Of a stretch of DNA of 64,000 bases, positions 44,182 to 53,745 are shown one piece after another (position 1 is the stretch's first letter; every line of letters starts with the position of its first letter). Origin of the DNA: Streptomyces morookaense. GTDB lineage: Bacteria; Actinomycetota; Actinomycetes; Streptomycetales; Streptomycetaceae. The position numbers and the translations under genes were made by a program. The notes beneath the pieces were generated by a model. That model had not been told where the DNA came from. It ran no database searches and saw only the letters and a list, made by a program, of their open reading frames with translations. The stretch covers positions 1-64,000 of the forward strand of contig NZ_JABBXF010000023.1 in NCBI RefSeq assembly GCF_013030945.1. The letters run 5' to 3'.

Positions 44182-45789
44182 TCAGCCCTTGTCGTGCAGC
44201 ACGTCCTTGACCCGCGCGCGGACATCCTCCGTGTCCAGGCCCCGGATCGTCAGCGTCGTCCGGCGGCGCAGCACGTCGTCGACCGTCTCGGCCCACTCGT
44301 GGTCGCGGGCGTAGACGACCTGGGCCCAGATCTCCGGGCCGTCGGGGTGGATGCGCTCGCCGAGCTCGGGGTTCTCGTTGACCAGGCGGGCGATGTCGAA
44401 GGACAGCGAGCCGTAGTGCGTGGCCAGGTGACGGGCCGTCAGCGGGTCCATGCGGCTGCCGGGCTCGCGGTCGACCAGCAGGCGGTGGGCGACGGCGTTG
44501 GGGTTGGCGACACCGGGCAGCGGGGTGCGGCGGACCAGGCTGGAGACGGGCTCCATGTCCTCGGTCAGCGGGCTGCCGGGCACCTTGGCCAGCTTGTTCA
44601 TCACCGTGCGGCCGATGTGGCGGTAGGTGGTCCACTTGCCGCCGGCGACGGACAGCATGCCGCCCTTGCCCTCGGTGACGACCGTCTCGCGCTTGGCCTG
44701 GGCGACGTCGCCCGGGCCGCCCGGCAGCACGCGCAGGCCGGCGAAGGCGTAGGTCATCAGGGAGCGGTCGAGGTCGGCGTCCTGGATGGAGAACGCGGCC
44801 TCGTCCAGGATCTGCTGGATGTCGGCCTCGGTGGCGCTGACATCCGCCGGGTCGCCCTCGTACTGGGTGTCGGTGGTGCCCAGCAGGAGCTGGTCCTCCC
44901 AGGGCAGGGCGAAGGTGATGCGGTACTTGTCGATCGGGGTGGCCATGGCGGCCTTCCACGGCGACTTGCGCTTCATCACGATGTGCGCGCCCTTGGAGAG
45001 GCGGATGGAGGGGGCCGCGGCCTTGTCCTCCATCTTGCGCAGGTGGTCGACCCACGGGCCGGTGGCGTTGAGCACCACGCGGGCGTCGATGCCGAACTCG
45101 GTGCCGTCCGTGCGGTCCTTGAGCTCGGCGCCGGAGACCTTGCCGTGGGTGAAGCGCAGGCCGGTGACCTCGGCGTGGTTGAGGACGACCGCGCCGGACT
45201 CGACGGCGGCGCGGACGGTCATGACGGCCACGCGGGAGTCGTTCATCTGGTGGTCGTAGTAGACCGCCACGGCCTTGAGGTTGTCCGTGCGCAGACCGGG
45301 GTTGTCGGCCTTGGCCCGGGCGGGGGTGATCACCTTGCCGACGCCGTCGCCGAAGGCGGACAGCGCGGAGTAGGCGAAGACACCGGCGCCCAGCTTGGCG
45401 GCGCCGACCGGGCCGCCCTTGTAGACCGGCAGGTAGAAGGTGAGCGGGTTGACCAGGTGCGGGGCCACGTCCTTGGCCAGCACCCGGCGCTCGTGGTGGT
45501 TCTCCGCGACCAGCTTGACGGCACCGGTCTGCAGGTAGCGCAGACCGCCGTGGACGAGCTTGGAGGAGGCGGAGGAGGTGGCGCCGGCGAAGTCGCCGGC
45601 GTCCACCATGGCGACCCGCAGACCGGCCTGTGCTGCGTGCCAGGCCACCGAGGTGCCCAGGATGCCGCCACCGATCACCAGGAGGTCGTACGTCGCCTTG
45701 GACAGCCGGTCCCGGGTCTCGGCACGGCTCGGGTTGGCACCGGCGGCCGGGTGCGTTCCCAGGGTCGGAACGCTCTGCGGGGTTGTCAT
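44182..45789 (-). CDS. glpD: Glycerol-3-phosphate dehydrogenase GlpD
   Basis: A 535-residue FAD enzyme. The dinucleotide-binding motif DLLVIGGGILGTSVAWHAAQ is near residue 35, and the DAO-type fold and C-terminal helical domain follow. It oxidises glycerol-3-phosphate to dihydroxyacetone phosphate at the membrane. The ribosome site GAGGAG lies five bases before ATG 45789, inside the 3' end of glpK two bases away, so translation is coupled. It is the last gene of the glycerol operon. Confidence 0.97.
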   Translation of the reverse strand: MTTPQSVPTLGTHPAAGANPSRAETRDRLSKATYDLLVIGGGILGTSVAWHAAQAGLRVAMVDAGDFAGATSSASSKLVHGGLRYLQTGAVKLVAENHHERRVLAKDVAPHLVNPLTFYLPVYKGGPVGAAKLGAGVFAYSALSAFGDGVGKVITPARAKADNPGLRTDNLKAVAVYYDHQMNDSRVAVMTVRAAVESGAVVLNHAEVTGLRFTHGKVSGAELKDRTDGTEFGIDARVVLNATGPWVDHLRKMEDKAAAPSIRLSKGAHIVMKRKSPWKAAMATPIDKYRITFALPWEDQLLLGTTDTQYEGDPADVSATEADIQQILDEAAFSIQDADLDRSLMTYAFAGLRVLPGGPGDVAQAKRETVVTEGKGGMLSVAGGKWTTYRHIGRTVMNKLAKVPGSPLTEDMEPVSSLVRRTPLPGVANPNAVAHRLLVDREPGSRMDPLTARHLATHYGSLSFDIARLVNENPELGERIHPDGPEIWAQVVYARDHEWAETVDDVLRRRTTLTIRGLDTEDVRARVKDVLHDKG

Positions 45790-45791
45790 GA

Positions 45792-47333
45792 TTACTCCTC
45801 GTCCTCGATCCAGCCCATGGTCCGCTCGACGGCCTTGAGCCAGTTCTTGTACTCGCGGTCACGCGTGTCCGCGTCCATGCGGGGGGTCCACTCGGCGGCC
45901 CGGCGCCAGTTGGCGCGCAGCGCGTCGGTGTCCGGCCAGAAGCCGACGGCCAGGCCGGCGGCGTAGGCAGCGCCGAGGCAGGTGGTCTCGGCGACCATCG
46001 GGCGCACCACGGGTGCGTCCAGGAAGTCCGAGAGGGTCTGCATCAGCAAGTTGTTGGAGGTCATGCCGCCGTCGACCTTGAGCGCGGTCAGCTCGACGCC
46101 GGAGTCCTTGGTCATGGCGTCGGTGATCTCGCGGGTCTGCCAGGCGGTGGCCTCGAGCACGGCGCGGGCGATGTGCGCCTTGGTGACGTAGCGGGTCAGG
46201 CCCGCGATCACACCGCGCGCGTCGGAGCGCCAGTAGGGGGCGAACAGGCCGGAGAAGGCCGGCACGAAGTAGGCGCCGCCGTTGTCCTCGACGGAGCTGG
46301 CGAGCGTCTCGATCTCGGCGGCGCTCTTGATCAGACCCATCTGGTCGCGCATCCACTGCACGAGGGAGCCGGTGACGGCGATGGAGCCCTCGAGGGCGTA
46401 GACCGGCTTCTCGTCGCCGATGCGGTAACCGACGGTCGTCAGCAGGCCGTTGTAGGACTGGACGGGCTCGTCGCCGGTGTTCATCAGCATGAACGTGCCG
46501 GTGCCGTAGGTGGACTTGGCCTCGCCCTTGGCGTAGCAGGTCTGGCCGAAGAGGGCGGCCTGCTGGTCGCCGAGCGCGGAGGCGACGGGGACGCCGTCCA
46601 GGGCGCCGCCCTTGGCGATGCCGTAGACCTCGGCGGAGGAGCGGATCTCCGGCAGGACGGCCGCCGGGATCTCCATGGAGGACAGGATGCGCTCGTCCCA
46701 GGCCAGGCTGCGCAGGTTCATCAGCATGGTGCGCGAGGCGTTGGTGACGTCGGTGACGTGGACGCCGCCGTTCACACCGCCGGTGAGGTTCCAGATGACC
46801 CAGGAGTCCATGGTGCCGAAGAGGATGTCGCCGCGCTCGGCGCGCTCGCGGAGGCCCTCGACGTTGTCCAGCAGCCAGCGGACCTTGGGGCCGGAGAAGT
46901 AGGAGGCCAGCGGGAGGCCGGTCTCGCGGCGGAAGCGGTCCTGGCCGACGTTGCGGCCGAGCTCCTTGCACAGGCCGTCGGTGCGGGTGTCCTGCCAGAC
47001 GATGGCGTTGTGGACGGGCTCACCGGTGTTCTTGTCCCAGAGCAGCGTGGTCTCGCGCTGGTTGGTGATGCCGATGGCCTTGACGTCGGCGGCAGTGATG
47101 CCCGCCTTCTCGACGGCGCCGGCGACGACCTCCTGGACGTTGCGCCAGATCTCCTTGGCGTCGTGCTCGACCCAGCCCGGCTTGGGGAAGATCTGCTCGT
47201 GCTCCTTCTGGTCGACGGAGACGATGCGGCCGTCGCGGTCGAAGACGATGCAGCGGGAGGAGGTGGTGCCCTGGTCGATCGCCGCGATGAACGGGCCGAC
47301 GGCGTGGGCGTCGTGGCTCTCGGTGGTGCTCAT
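45792..47333 (-). CDS. glpK: Glycerol kinase GlpK
   Basis: A 513-residue FGGY kinase. It contains [20 protein letters not shown] (ATP phosphate loop), [20 protein letters not shown] and the C-terminal [15 protein letters not shown] signature. It phosphorylates glycerol with ATP. ATG 47333 has AGGAG at eight bases. It follows glpF by 41 bases and is nearly fused to glpD. Confidence 0.98.
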   Translation of the reverse strand: MSTTESHDAHAVGPFIAAIDQGTTSSRCIVFDRDGRIVSVDQKEHEQIFPKPGWVEHDAKEIWRNVQEVVAGAVEKAGITAADVKAIGITNQRETTLLWDKNTGEPVHNAIVWQDTRTDGLCKELGRNVGQDRFRRETGLPLASYFSGPKVRWLLDNVEGLRERAERGDILFGTMDSWVIWNLTGGVNGGVHVTDVTNASRTMLMNLRSLAWDERILSSMEIPAAVLPEIRSSAEVYGIAKGGALDGVPVASALGDQQAALFGQTCYAKGEAKSTYGTGTFMLMNTGDEPVQSYNGLLTTVGYRIGDEKPVYALEGSIAVTGSLVQWMRDQMGLIKSAAEIETLASSVEDNGGAYFVPAFSGLFAPYWRSDARGVIAGLTRYVTKAHIARAVLEATAWQTREITDAMTKDSGVELTALKVDGGMTSNNLLMQTLSDFLDAPVVRPMVAETTCLGAAYAAGLAVGFWPDTDALRANWRRAAEWTPRMDADTRDREYKNWLKAVERTMGWIEDEE

Positions 47334-47374
47334 GGTGTCTGCTCCTGGGGGGTCTGAAGGTCTCGGCGGGTGCG

Positions 47375-48157
47375 TCAGAACGCGAGCTGGTGGATGCCTG
47401 CGGCGAGGGCGCCGCCGATGATCGGGCCGACGACGGGGATCCAGGCGTAGCTCCAGTCGGAGCCGCCCTTGTTCGGCAGCGGCAGCAGCGCGTGCACGAT
47501 GCGGGGACCGAGGTCACGGGCGGGGTTGATCGCGTAGCCGGTGGGACCGCCGAGCGAGAGGCCGATGCCGACGACCACGAGGGCGACCATCAGCCCACCG
47601 GTGCCGCTGGTGGCCAGGCCCTTGGTGAGACCCGTGGTGAGGATGAAGAGCACCAGCACCGTGGTGGCGATGATCTCCGTCACCAGGTTCTGCACGACAT
47701 TGCGGACCTCGGGGCCCGTCGAAAAGATGCCCAGCACCGGTCCGGCCTGCGGCTCCGCGGTCTGGTCGACCATGCCCTCACGGGGGTTGAGGCTGCCGAC
47801 GATCTCGTCGTCGGTCAGGTGCGCCTTGAACTGACCGTGGTAGGCGAGCCACACGAGGGTGGCGCCGATCATCGCGCCCAGCATCTGGGAGCCGATGTAG
47901 AGGGGCACGTCGCTCCACTCGACCTGGCCGTCGACGGCCAGGCCGATGGTGACGGCCGGGTTCAGGTGCGCACCGGACTTGGCGCCGATGTAGGCGCCGG
48001 CCAGGACGGCGAAGCCCCACCCGAAGGTGATGGCCAGCCAGCCCGCGTTCTGCGCCTTGGAACGCTTCAGGGTGACGGCGGCGCAGACGCCGCCGCCGAG
48101 CAGAATCAATACCGCGGTACCGATGGTCTCACCGGTGAAGATGTCGGAGCTGGACAC
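47375..48157 (-). CDS. glpF: Glycerol facilitator GlpF (MIP family)
   Basis: A 260-residue aquaglyceroporin with six membrane helices and two NPA pore motifs (AHLNPAVT near residue 66, and [10 protein letters not shown] in the second half); the Asp after the second NPAR is typical of glycerol-conducting members. GTG 48157 is chosen because AAAGGAG lies six bases upstream. It heads the glpF-glpK-glpD operon, with a shared motif of the gylR promoter in its 302-base upstream region. Confidence 0.95.
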   Translation of the reverse strand: MSSSDIFTGETIGTAVLILLGGGVCAAVTLKRSKAQNAGWLAITFGWGFAVLAGAYIGAKSGAHLNPAVTIGLAVDGQVEWSDVPLYIGSQMLGAMIGATLVWLAYHGQFKAHLTDDEIVGSLNPREGMVDQTAEPQAGPVLGIFSTGPEVRNVVQNLVTEIIATTVLVLFILTTGLTKGLATSGTGGLMVALVVVGIGLSLGGPTGYAINPARDLGPRIVHALLPLPNKGGSDWSYAWIPVVGPIIGGALAAGIHQLAF

Positions 48158-48280
48158 CCGCGACTCCTTTGTCCTTCGTCCAGGGGAAGGCGAACCCCGG
48201 GTCCATCCGGTGGTCCGCACCCTCCGAGAGGGTGGTGATCGGTCCCGTGGCACTGCACACCATAGCGAATATGTCGGTAG

Positions 48281-48300
48281 GTGTTCGACAATGCCGACCG
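48281..48300. promoter_or_regulatory. Putative GylR operator upstream of glpF
   Basis: GTGTTCGACAATGCCGACCG matches the reverse strand of the site at 49251-49270 at 17 of 20 bases. It lies 124-143 bases upstream of glpF. The rest of the 302-base spacer (48158-48459) contains no gene that I can support; it should contain the glp promoter. Confidence 0.65.
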
Positions 48301-48459
48301 ATGAACGGCAGTTTTCTGGACGGTTAAGGGCACGTCAAGGGAGGTGTGACGGGAAACTCCCGGCCAACTGGCCGGAAATCTACGTTCGGATACCGACCGG
48401 TAACGAGGGGGTCTCGAACACCCCCGGAAGAGACCTCCCGGAGACCTTCCGGGCTCCGC

Positions 48460-49224
48460 CTAGAAACGTCCGGCGCCCAGATCGCGGGAGACCGCCCGCG
48501 CACAGTCACGCACAGCGGCGACCAGCCGCGCCCTGAGTTCACCGTCTTCACATACCCGCTCCACGGCCCCCGTGATCCCCACGGCACCGACCGGCATCCG
48601 CCGCCGGTCATGGATGGGCGCGGCCACCGAGGCCACCCCGGCCCAGGTCTCCTCCACGTCCGCCGCCCAGCCGCGCGCCCGGGTGAGGTCCAGCACACCC
48701 TCCAGGTCGGGCATGGCCGTCACGGTCCGCGGGGTGAAGGCCTCCCGCTCGGCCTCGGCCAGCTCGGCGTGCGCGACCGGGTCGTAGGCGCACAGCACCT
48801 TGCCGAGGGCGGTGCTGTGCAGCGGCTGCATCGCGCCGACCTCCAGCACCTGACGGCTGTCGTCGGGACGGAAGACGTGGTGGATGACGAGCACGCCCTG
48901 CTGGTGGAGCACGCCCAGGTAGACGCTCTCCCCGCTGGAGCGGGCCAGGTCGTCCGCCCAGACCAGGGCGCGGGCCCGCAGCTCGTGCACGTCGAGGTAG
49001 CTGTTCCCGAGCCGGAGCAGCTCGGCGCCCAGCTGGTAGCGGCCGGAGGCGGGGTCCTGTTCGACGAAGCCCTCCTGCTGGAGAGTGCGCAGGATGCCGT
49101 GCGCCGTACCCTTGGCCAGTCCCAGCGCGGAGGCCACGTCGGACAGGCCCAGTCGCCGCTCGCCGCCCGCGAGCAGCCGCAGCATCGCCGCTGCGCGTTC
49201 GAGCGACTGGATGGTCCGTGCCAT
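48460..49224 (-). CDS. gylR: IclR-family regulator GylR
   Basis: A 254-residue IclR regulator: N-terminal winged helix (LERAAAMLRLLAGGERRLGL, LAKGTAHGILRTLQQEGF) and C-terminal GAF-like effector domain. It represses the glycerol operon and itself, with glycerol-3-phosphate as the known inducer in Streptomyces. ATG 49224 is chosen because GGAGGAGG lies eight bases upstream. It is directly upstream of glpF, as in known gyl operons. Confidence 0.95.
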   Translation of the reverse strand: MARTIQSLERAAAMLRLLAGGERRLGLSDVASALGLAKGTAHGILRTLQQEGFVEQDPASGRYQLGAELLRLGNSYLDVHELRARALVWADDLARSSGESVYLGVLHQQGVLVIHHVFRPDDSRQVLEVGAMQPLHSTALGKVLCAYDPVAHAELAEAEREAFTPRTVTAMPDLEGVLDLTRARGWAADVEETWAGVASVAAPIHDRRRMPVGAVGITGAVERVCEDGELRARLVAAVRDCARAVSRDLGAGRF

Positions 49225-49250
49225 CGGGGAAACCTCCTCCACCAGCATGC

Positions 49251-49270
49251 CGTTCGGCATTGCTGAACAC
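49251..49270. promoter_or_regulatory. Putative GylR operator upstream of gylR
   Basis: On the minus strand this reads GTGTTCAGCAATGCCGAACG, 17 of 20 bases identical to the site before glpF. Part of it forms a perfect palindrome ATGCCGTTCGGCAT at 49247-49260. It is 27-46 bases before the gylR start, fitting autoregulation. Confidence 0.65.
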
Positions 49271-49501
49271 TATCGGCCGATGCCGACCAAGAGGTAGCAG
49301 ACGGCGACGTGATCATGATCGCGGAGTCGGTTCCTCCGGCCCCAACCGGAGTATCAAGTTCCGGCATAGCGCCCCTGTAGCGGGGTGTCCGCAGCATGGA
49401 ATGCCCTCGGCTTCCCGACTCCCCTGCGGCTACTCTTGCGGCGTGCGCCCTCTGCAGGAGAGCGCAAAGCCGACAGCCGTCGCACACCCGGGAGCATCCC
49501 C

Positions 49502-52500
49502 ATGGCCTCGCATACGCCATTGTCCGTCCGTGTCCCCCGAGCCGAGCAGTTGCGCGAGGCCCTCGCCGCCCGAGTGGTGGTGGCCGACGGTGCGATGGGC
49601 ACGATGCTCCAGGCGCAGGATCCGTCGCTGGAGGACTTCCAGCAGCTCGAAGGCTGCAACGAGATCCTGAACATCACCCGTCCCGACATCGTGCGTTCGG
49701 TGCACGAGGCCTACTTCGGGGTCGGCGTGGACTGCGTGGAGACCAACACCTTCGGCGCCAACCACGCGGCGCTGGGCGAGTACGACATCGCGCACCGCGT
49801 CTTCGAACTGTCCGAGGCCGGCGCCCGGATCGCCCGCGAGGTCGCGGACGAGTTCACCGCCGCCGACGGCCGTACCCGCTGGGTGCTGGGCTCGGTCGGC
49901 CCCGGCACCAAGCTGCCGACGCTGGGACACGCCCCCTTCACCACCCTGCGCGACGCCTACCAGCAGAACGTCGAGGGCCTGGTGGCCGGCGGCGCGGACG
50001 CGATCCTGGTGGAGACCACCCAGGACCTGCTGCAGACCAAGGCCTCGGTCATCGGCGCCCGGCGCGCGATGGCGGCGGCGGGCGTCGAACTGCCGCTGCT
50101 GGTACAGGTGACGGTCGAGACGACGGGCACCATGCTGCTCGGCTCGGAGATCGGCGCCGCGCTCACCGCGCTGGAGCCGCTGGGCATCGACATGATCGGC
50201 CTCAACTGCGCGACGGGCCCGGCCGAGATGAGCGAGCACCTGCGCTACCTCTCGCGGCACGCCCGCACCCGAGTGTCGGCGATGCCGAACGCCGGTCTGC
50301 CCGTGCTGGGCAAGGACGGTGCGCACTACCCGCTCTCCCCGGCCGAGTTGGCGGACGCGCACGAGACGTTCGTCAGAGAGTACGGACTGTCGCTGGTGGG
50401 CGGCTGCTGCGGTACGACGCCGGAGCATCTGCGCCAGGTCGTCGAGCGGGTCCGCGGCCTGACCCCGGCCGAGCGCGCCCCTCGCCCCGAGCCGGGCGCC
50501 GCGTCCCTCTACCAGACCGTGCCCTTCCGCCAGGACACCTCGTACCTGGCGATCGGTGAACGCACCAACGCCAACGGCTCGAAGAAGTTCCGCGAGGCCA
50601 TGCTGGACGGCCGCTGGGACGACTGTGTGGAGATGGCCCGCGAGCAGATCCGTGAGGGCGCGCACCTGCTGGACGTGTGCGTGGACTACGTCGGCCGCGA
50701 CGGTGTGGCCGACATGGCCGAGATCGCGGGCCGTTTCGCCACGGCTTCCACGCTGCCGATCGTGCTGGACTCGACGGAACCGGCCGTCATCCAGGCGGGT
50801 CTGGAGAAGCTCGGCGGCCGCGCCGTGATCAACTCCGTGAACTACGAGGACGGTGCCGGCCCCGACTCCCGCTTCGCGCGGATCACCCGCCTCGCGGTCG
50901 AGCACGGTGCGGCGCTGATCGCCCTGACCATCGACGAGAACGGGCAGGCCCGTACGCCCGAGCACAAGGTGGCGGTCGCCGAGCGGCTGATCGCGGACCT
51001 GACGGACAACTGGGGTGTGCACGAGTCGGACATCATCGTCGACTGCCTCACCTTCACCATCGCCACCGGCCAGGAGGAGTCCCGCAAGGACGGCATCGCC
51101 ACCATCGAGGCCATCCGCGAACTCAAGCGCCGCCACCCGGACGTCCAGACGACGCTGGGCCTGTCGAACATCTCCTTCGGCCTCAACCCGGCCGCCCGCA
51201 TGGTCCTCAACTCGGTCTTCCTCAACGAATGCGTCGAGGCGGGCCTGGACTCCGCGATCGTGCACGCGAGCAAGATCCTGCCGATCGCCCGCCTGGAGCA
51301 GGAGCAGCGCGAGGTCGCCCTCGACCTGATCTACGACCGGCGGCGCGAGGGCTACGACCCGCTGCAGCGGTTCCTGGAGCTCTTCGAGGGCGTGGACACC
51401 AAGTCCATGAAGGCCGGCAAGGCGGAGGAACTGGCCGCACTCCCGCTGGACGAGCGCCTGCAGCGGCGCATCATCGACGGCGAGAAGAACGGCCTGGAGG
51501 CCGACCTGGACGCGGCGCTGGCCGACCGCCCGGCGCTGGACATCGTCAACGACACGCTGCTGGCGGGCATGAAGGTCGTCGGCGACCTCTTCGGCTCGGG
51601 CCAGATGCAGCTGCCGTTCGTCCTGCAGTCCGCGGAGGTCATGAAGACGGCCGTGGCCTACCTCGAACCGCACATGGAGAAGAGCGACGCGGAGGGCAAG
51701 GGCACGATCGTGCTGGCCACCGTGCGCGGCGACGTCCACGACATCGGCAAGAACCTCGTGGACATCATCCTCTCCAACAACGGCTACAACGTGGTCAATC
51801 TGGGCATCAAGCAGCCGGTCTCGGCGATCCTGGAGGCGGCGGAGGAGCACCGGGCGGACGTCATCGGCATGTCGGGGCTGCTGGTGAAATCCACGGTGAT
51901 CATGAAGGAGAACCTGGAGGAGCTCAACCAGCGCAAGCTGGCAGCGACATACCCGGTGATCCTGGGCGGCGCCGCACTGACGCGCGCGTACGTCGAGCAG
52001 GACCTGCACGAGATCTACGAGGGCGAAGTCCGCTACGCCCGCGACGCGTTCGAGGGCCTGCACCTGATGGACGCGCTCATCGCGGTGAAGCGGGGCGTTC
52101 CGGGAGCCACGCTCCCGGAACTGAAGCAGCGCCGGGTGCCGAAGCGGGAGACGGCGGCGGTGGTGGAGGCGGACGAGCCGGAGGGCTCGGTCCGCTCGGA
52201 CGTGGCCACCGACAACCGCGTGCCGGAACCGCCCTTCTGGGGCACGCGCGTGGTGAAGGGCATCCAGCTGAAGGAGTACGCGTCCTGGCTGGACGAGGGC
52301 GCGCTGTTCAAGGGCCAGTGGGGCCTGAAGCAGTCGCGGGCGGGCGGGCCGAGCTATGAGGAGCTGGTGGAGTCCGAGGGCCGCCCCCGCCTGCGCGGCC
52401 TCCTGGACAAGCTCCAGACCGAGAACCTGCTGGAAGCGGCCGTGGTGTACGGCTACTTCCCGTGCGTGAGCAAGGGCGACGACCTCATCCTGCTGCACGA

Positions 52501-53011
52501 GGACGGCACCGAGCGCACCCGCTTCACCTTCCCGCGCCAGCGGCGCGGCCGGCGCCTGTGCCTGGCGGACTTCTTCCGCCCGGAGGAATCGGGCGAGACG
52601 GACGTGGTCGGGCTGCAGGTGGTGACGGTGGGGTCGAGGATCGGCGAGGAGACGGCGCGCCTGTTCGCGTCGGACTCGTACCGCGACTACCTGGAACTGC
52701 ACGGCCTGTCCGTGCAGTTGGCGGAGGCCCTGGCCGAGTACTGGCACGCGCGGGTCCGGTCCGAGCTGGGCTTCGGGGGCGAGGACCCGACGGACGTGGA
52801 GGACATGTTCGCGCTGAAGTACCGGGGCGCCCGCTTCTCGCTGGGGTACGGGGCGTGCCCCGACCTGGAGGACCGCGCGAAGATCGCCGATCTGCTCCGG
52901 CCGGAGCGGATCGGGGTGCAGCTGTCGGAGGAGTTCCAGTTGCATCCGGAGCAGTCGACGGATGCGATCGTGATTCACCATCCGGAGGCGAAGTACTTCA
53001 ACGCGCGGTGA
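49502..53011 (+). CDS. metH: Cobalamin-dependent methionine synthase MetH
   Basis: A 1169-residue multidomain enzyme. In order: homocysteine-binding barrel (~1-320; zinc cysteines in GLNCATGP and GGCCGTTPEH), pteridine/methyltetrahydrofolate barrel (~345-600), the B12 module with the cobalamin ligand His in VRGDVHDIGKNLVD (~744-751), and the C-terminal SAM-activation domain. ATG 49502 is chosen because GGGAG lies seven bases upstream; the family start supports it. It is divergent from gylR and ends at a strong terminator. Confidence 0.97.
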   Translation: MASHTPLSVRVPRAEQLREALAARVVVADGAMGTMLQAQDPSLEDFQQLEGCNEILNITRPDIVRSVHEAYFGVGVDCVETNTFGANHAALGEYDIAHRVFELSEAGARIAREVADEFTAADGRTRWVLGSVGPGTKLPTLGHAPFTTLRDAYQQNVEGLVAGGADAILVETTQDLLQTKASVIGARRAMAAAGVELPLLVQVTVETTGTMLLGSEIGAALTALEPLGIDMIGLNCATGPAEMSEHLRYLSRHARTRVSAMPNAGLPVLGKDGAHYPLSPAELADAHETFVREYGLSLVGGCCGTTPEHLRQVVERVRGLTPAERAPRPEPGAASLYQTVPFRQDTSYLAIGERTNANGSKKFREAMLDGRWDDCVEMAREQIREGAHLLDVCVDYVGRDGVADMAEIAGRFATASTLPIVLDSTEPAVIQAGLEKLGGRAVINSVNYEDGAGPDSRFARITRLAVEHGAALIALTIDENGQARTPEHKVAVAERLIADLTDNWGVHESDIIVDCLTFTIATGQEESRKDGIATIEAIRELKRRHPDVQTTLGLSNISFGLNPAARMVLNSVFLNECVEAGLDSAIVHASKILPIARLEQEQREVALDLIYDRRREGYDPLQRFLELFEGVDTKSMKAGKAEELAALPLDERLQRRIIDGEKNGLEADLDAALADRPALDIVNDTLLAGMKVVGDLFGSGQMQLPFVLQSAEVMKTAVAYLEPHMEKSDAEGKGTIVLATVRGDVHDIGKNLVDIILSNNGYNVVNLGIKQPVSAILEAAEEHRADVIGMSGLLVKSTVIMKENLEELNQRKLAATYPVILGGAALTRAYVEQDLHEIYEGEVRYARDAFEGLHLMDALIAVKRGVPGATLPELKQRRVPKRETAAVVEADEPEGSVRSDVATDNRVPEPPFWGTRVVKGIQLKEYASWLDEGALFKGQWGLKQSRAGGPSYEELVESEGRPRLRGLLDKLQTENLLEAAVVYGYFPCVSKGDDLILLHEDGTERTRFTFPRQRRGRRLCLADFFRPEESGETDVVGLQVVTVGSRIGEETARLFASDSYRDYLELHGLSVQLAEALAEYWHARVRSELGFGGEDPTDVEDMFALKYRGARFSLGYGACPDLEDRAKIADLLRPERIGVQLSEEFQLHPEQSTDAIVIHHPEAKYFNAR

Positions 53012-53028
53012 ATCATTGAGGGTTCGGG

Positions 53029-53051
53029 GTCCGGGGGCGGTGCCCCCGGAC
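53029..53051. terminator. Bidirectional terminator between metH and tetR-type gene
   Basis: GTCCGGGGGC (53029-53038) and GCCCCCGGAC (53042-53051) form a perfect ten-base stem with a three-base loop between convergent genes. Confidence 0.85.
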
Positions 53052-53057
53052 GCGGCC

Positions 53058-53606
53058 TCACGGGCGGACCGTGAGGCCGTCCAGGGTGAGGTCGAGCAGG
53101 CGCTCTGCCTGCTGTCGGTGTTCAGCACCCGCCGAGGTGAGGGCGATGCCTTCCAGGGCGGCGCCGATGTCGGTGGGCTGGATGTCCGTACGGATCGCCC
53201 CGGCGGCCGTGCAGGCGTCCATGAGCGAGGTGATGGCGGCCTGGATCATCTCCCGGCTGTGACCATAAGGATTGCTTCCCGTCGCGGCGATGGCGCGCAG
53301 GGCGTCGATCATGCCGTATTTGGCGGTGACGTAGTCCAGGAACAGACGTGTCCACGCGCGCAGGGCCTCTGCCGGCGGCTTCTGTGCGAGCAGAGCGGGG
53401 GCGGCATCGCACAGGCGGGACACCTCGTTGCGGTAGACCGCCTCGATCAGGGCCTCCCGGGTGGGGAAGTTGCGGTACAGGGTCGCACTGCCCACGCCCG
53501 CCTCCTTGGCGATGCGCTCCAGGTGCGCGTCCAGCCCCTCCGCCGTGAACACATGTGCAGCGGCCGTGAGGATCTTCTCCCTGTTCCGCCGTGCGTCAGC
53601 CCGCAA
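53058..53606 (-). CDS. TetR-family transcriptional regulator
   Basis: A 182-residue regulator with an N-terminal helix-turn-helix (EKILTAAAHVFTAEGLDAHL, EAGVGSATLYRNF) and a C-terminal ligand domain. The start is TTG 53606, with GAGGGG eight bases upstream; the nearby ATG at 53614 is out of frame. It is divergent from an SDR oxidoreductase with an 11-base inverted repeat between, so it probably represses that gene and itself. Confidence 0.88.
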   Translation of the reverse strand: MRADARRNREKILTAAAHVFTAEGLDAHLERIAKEAGVGSATLYRNFPTREALIEAVYRNEVSRLCDAAPALLAQKPPAEALRAWTRLFLDYVTAKYGMIDALRAIAATGSNPYGHSREMIQAAITSLMDACTAAGAIRTDIQPTDIGAALEGIALTSAGAEHRQQAERLLDLTLDGLTVRP

Positions 53607-53642
53607 CTCGCCATCCCCTCATCGAAACCCTCCGGACTTGCT

Positions 53643-53692
53643 AACCGGAGGCGCCCCCATTTAACGTGAACCAACCGGGGCCGCCTCCGGTT
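53643..53692. promoter_or_regulatory. Inverted repeat between tetR-type gene and SDR gene
   Basis: AACCGGAGGCG (53643-53653) and its exact complement CGCCTCCGGTT (53682-53692) flank 28 bases. They lie in the divergent promoter region, 37 bases from the regulator start. They could be two TetR half-sites or an RNA hairpin; TetR operators are usually more compact. Confidence 0.45.
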
Positions 53693-53745
53693 TCACTGTA
53701 GGTCGCAACACCGACCTGCACACATCCCGGGAAAGGAAGCCGTTC

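Noticed and set aside
49271..49501. Cobalamin or SAH riboswitch upstream of metH
   Set aside because: I looked for the B12 box and the SAH riboswitch core and saw neither; only short GC hairpins are present.
49430..53128. Minus-strand frame of over 1200 codons
   Set aside because: It is antisense to metH and has no domain sense; its residue composition is typical of a shadow frame.
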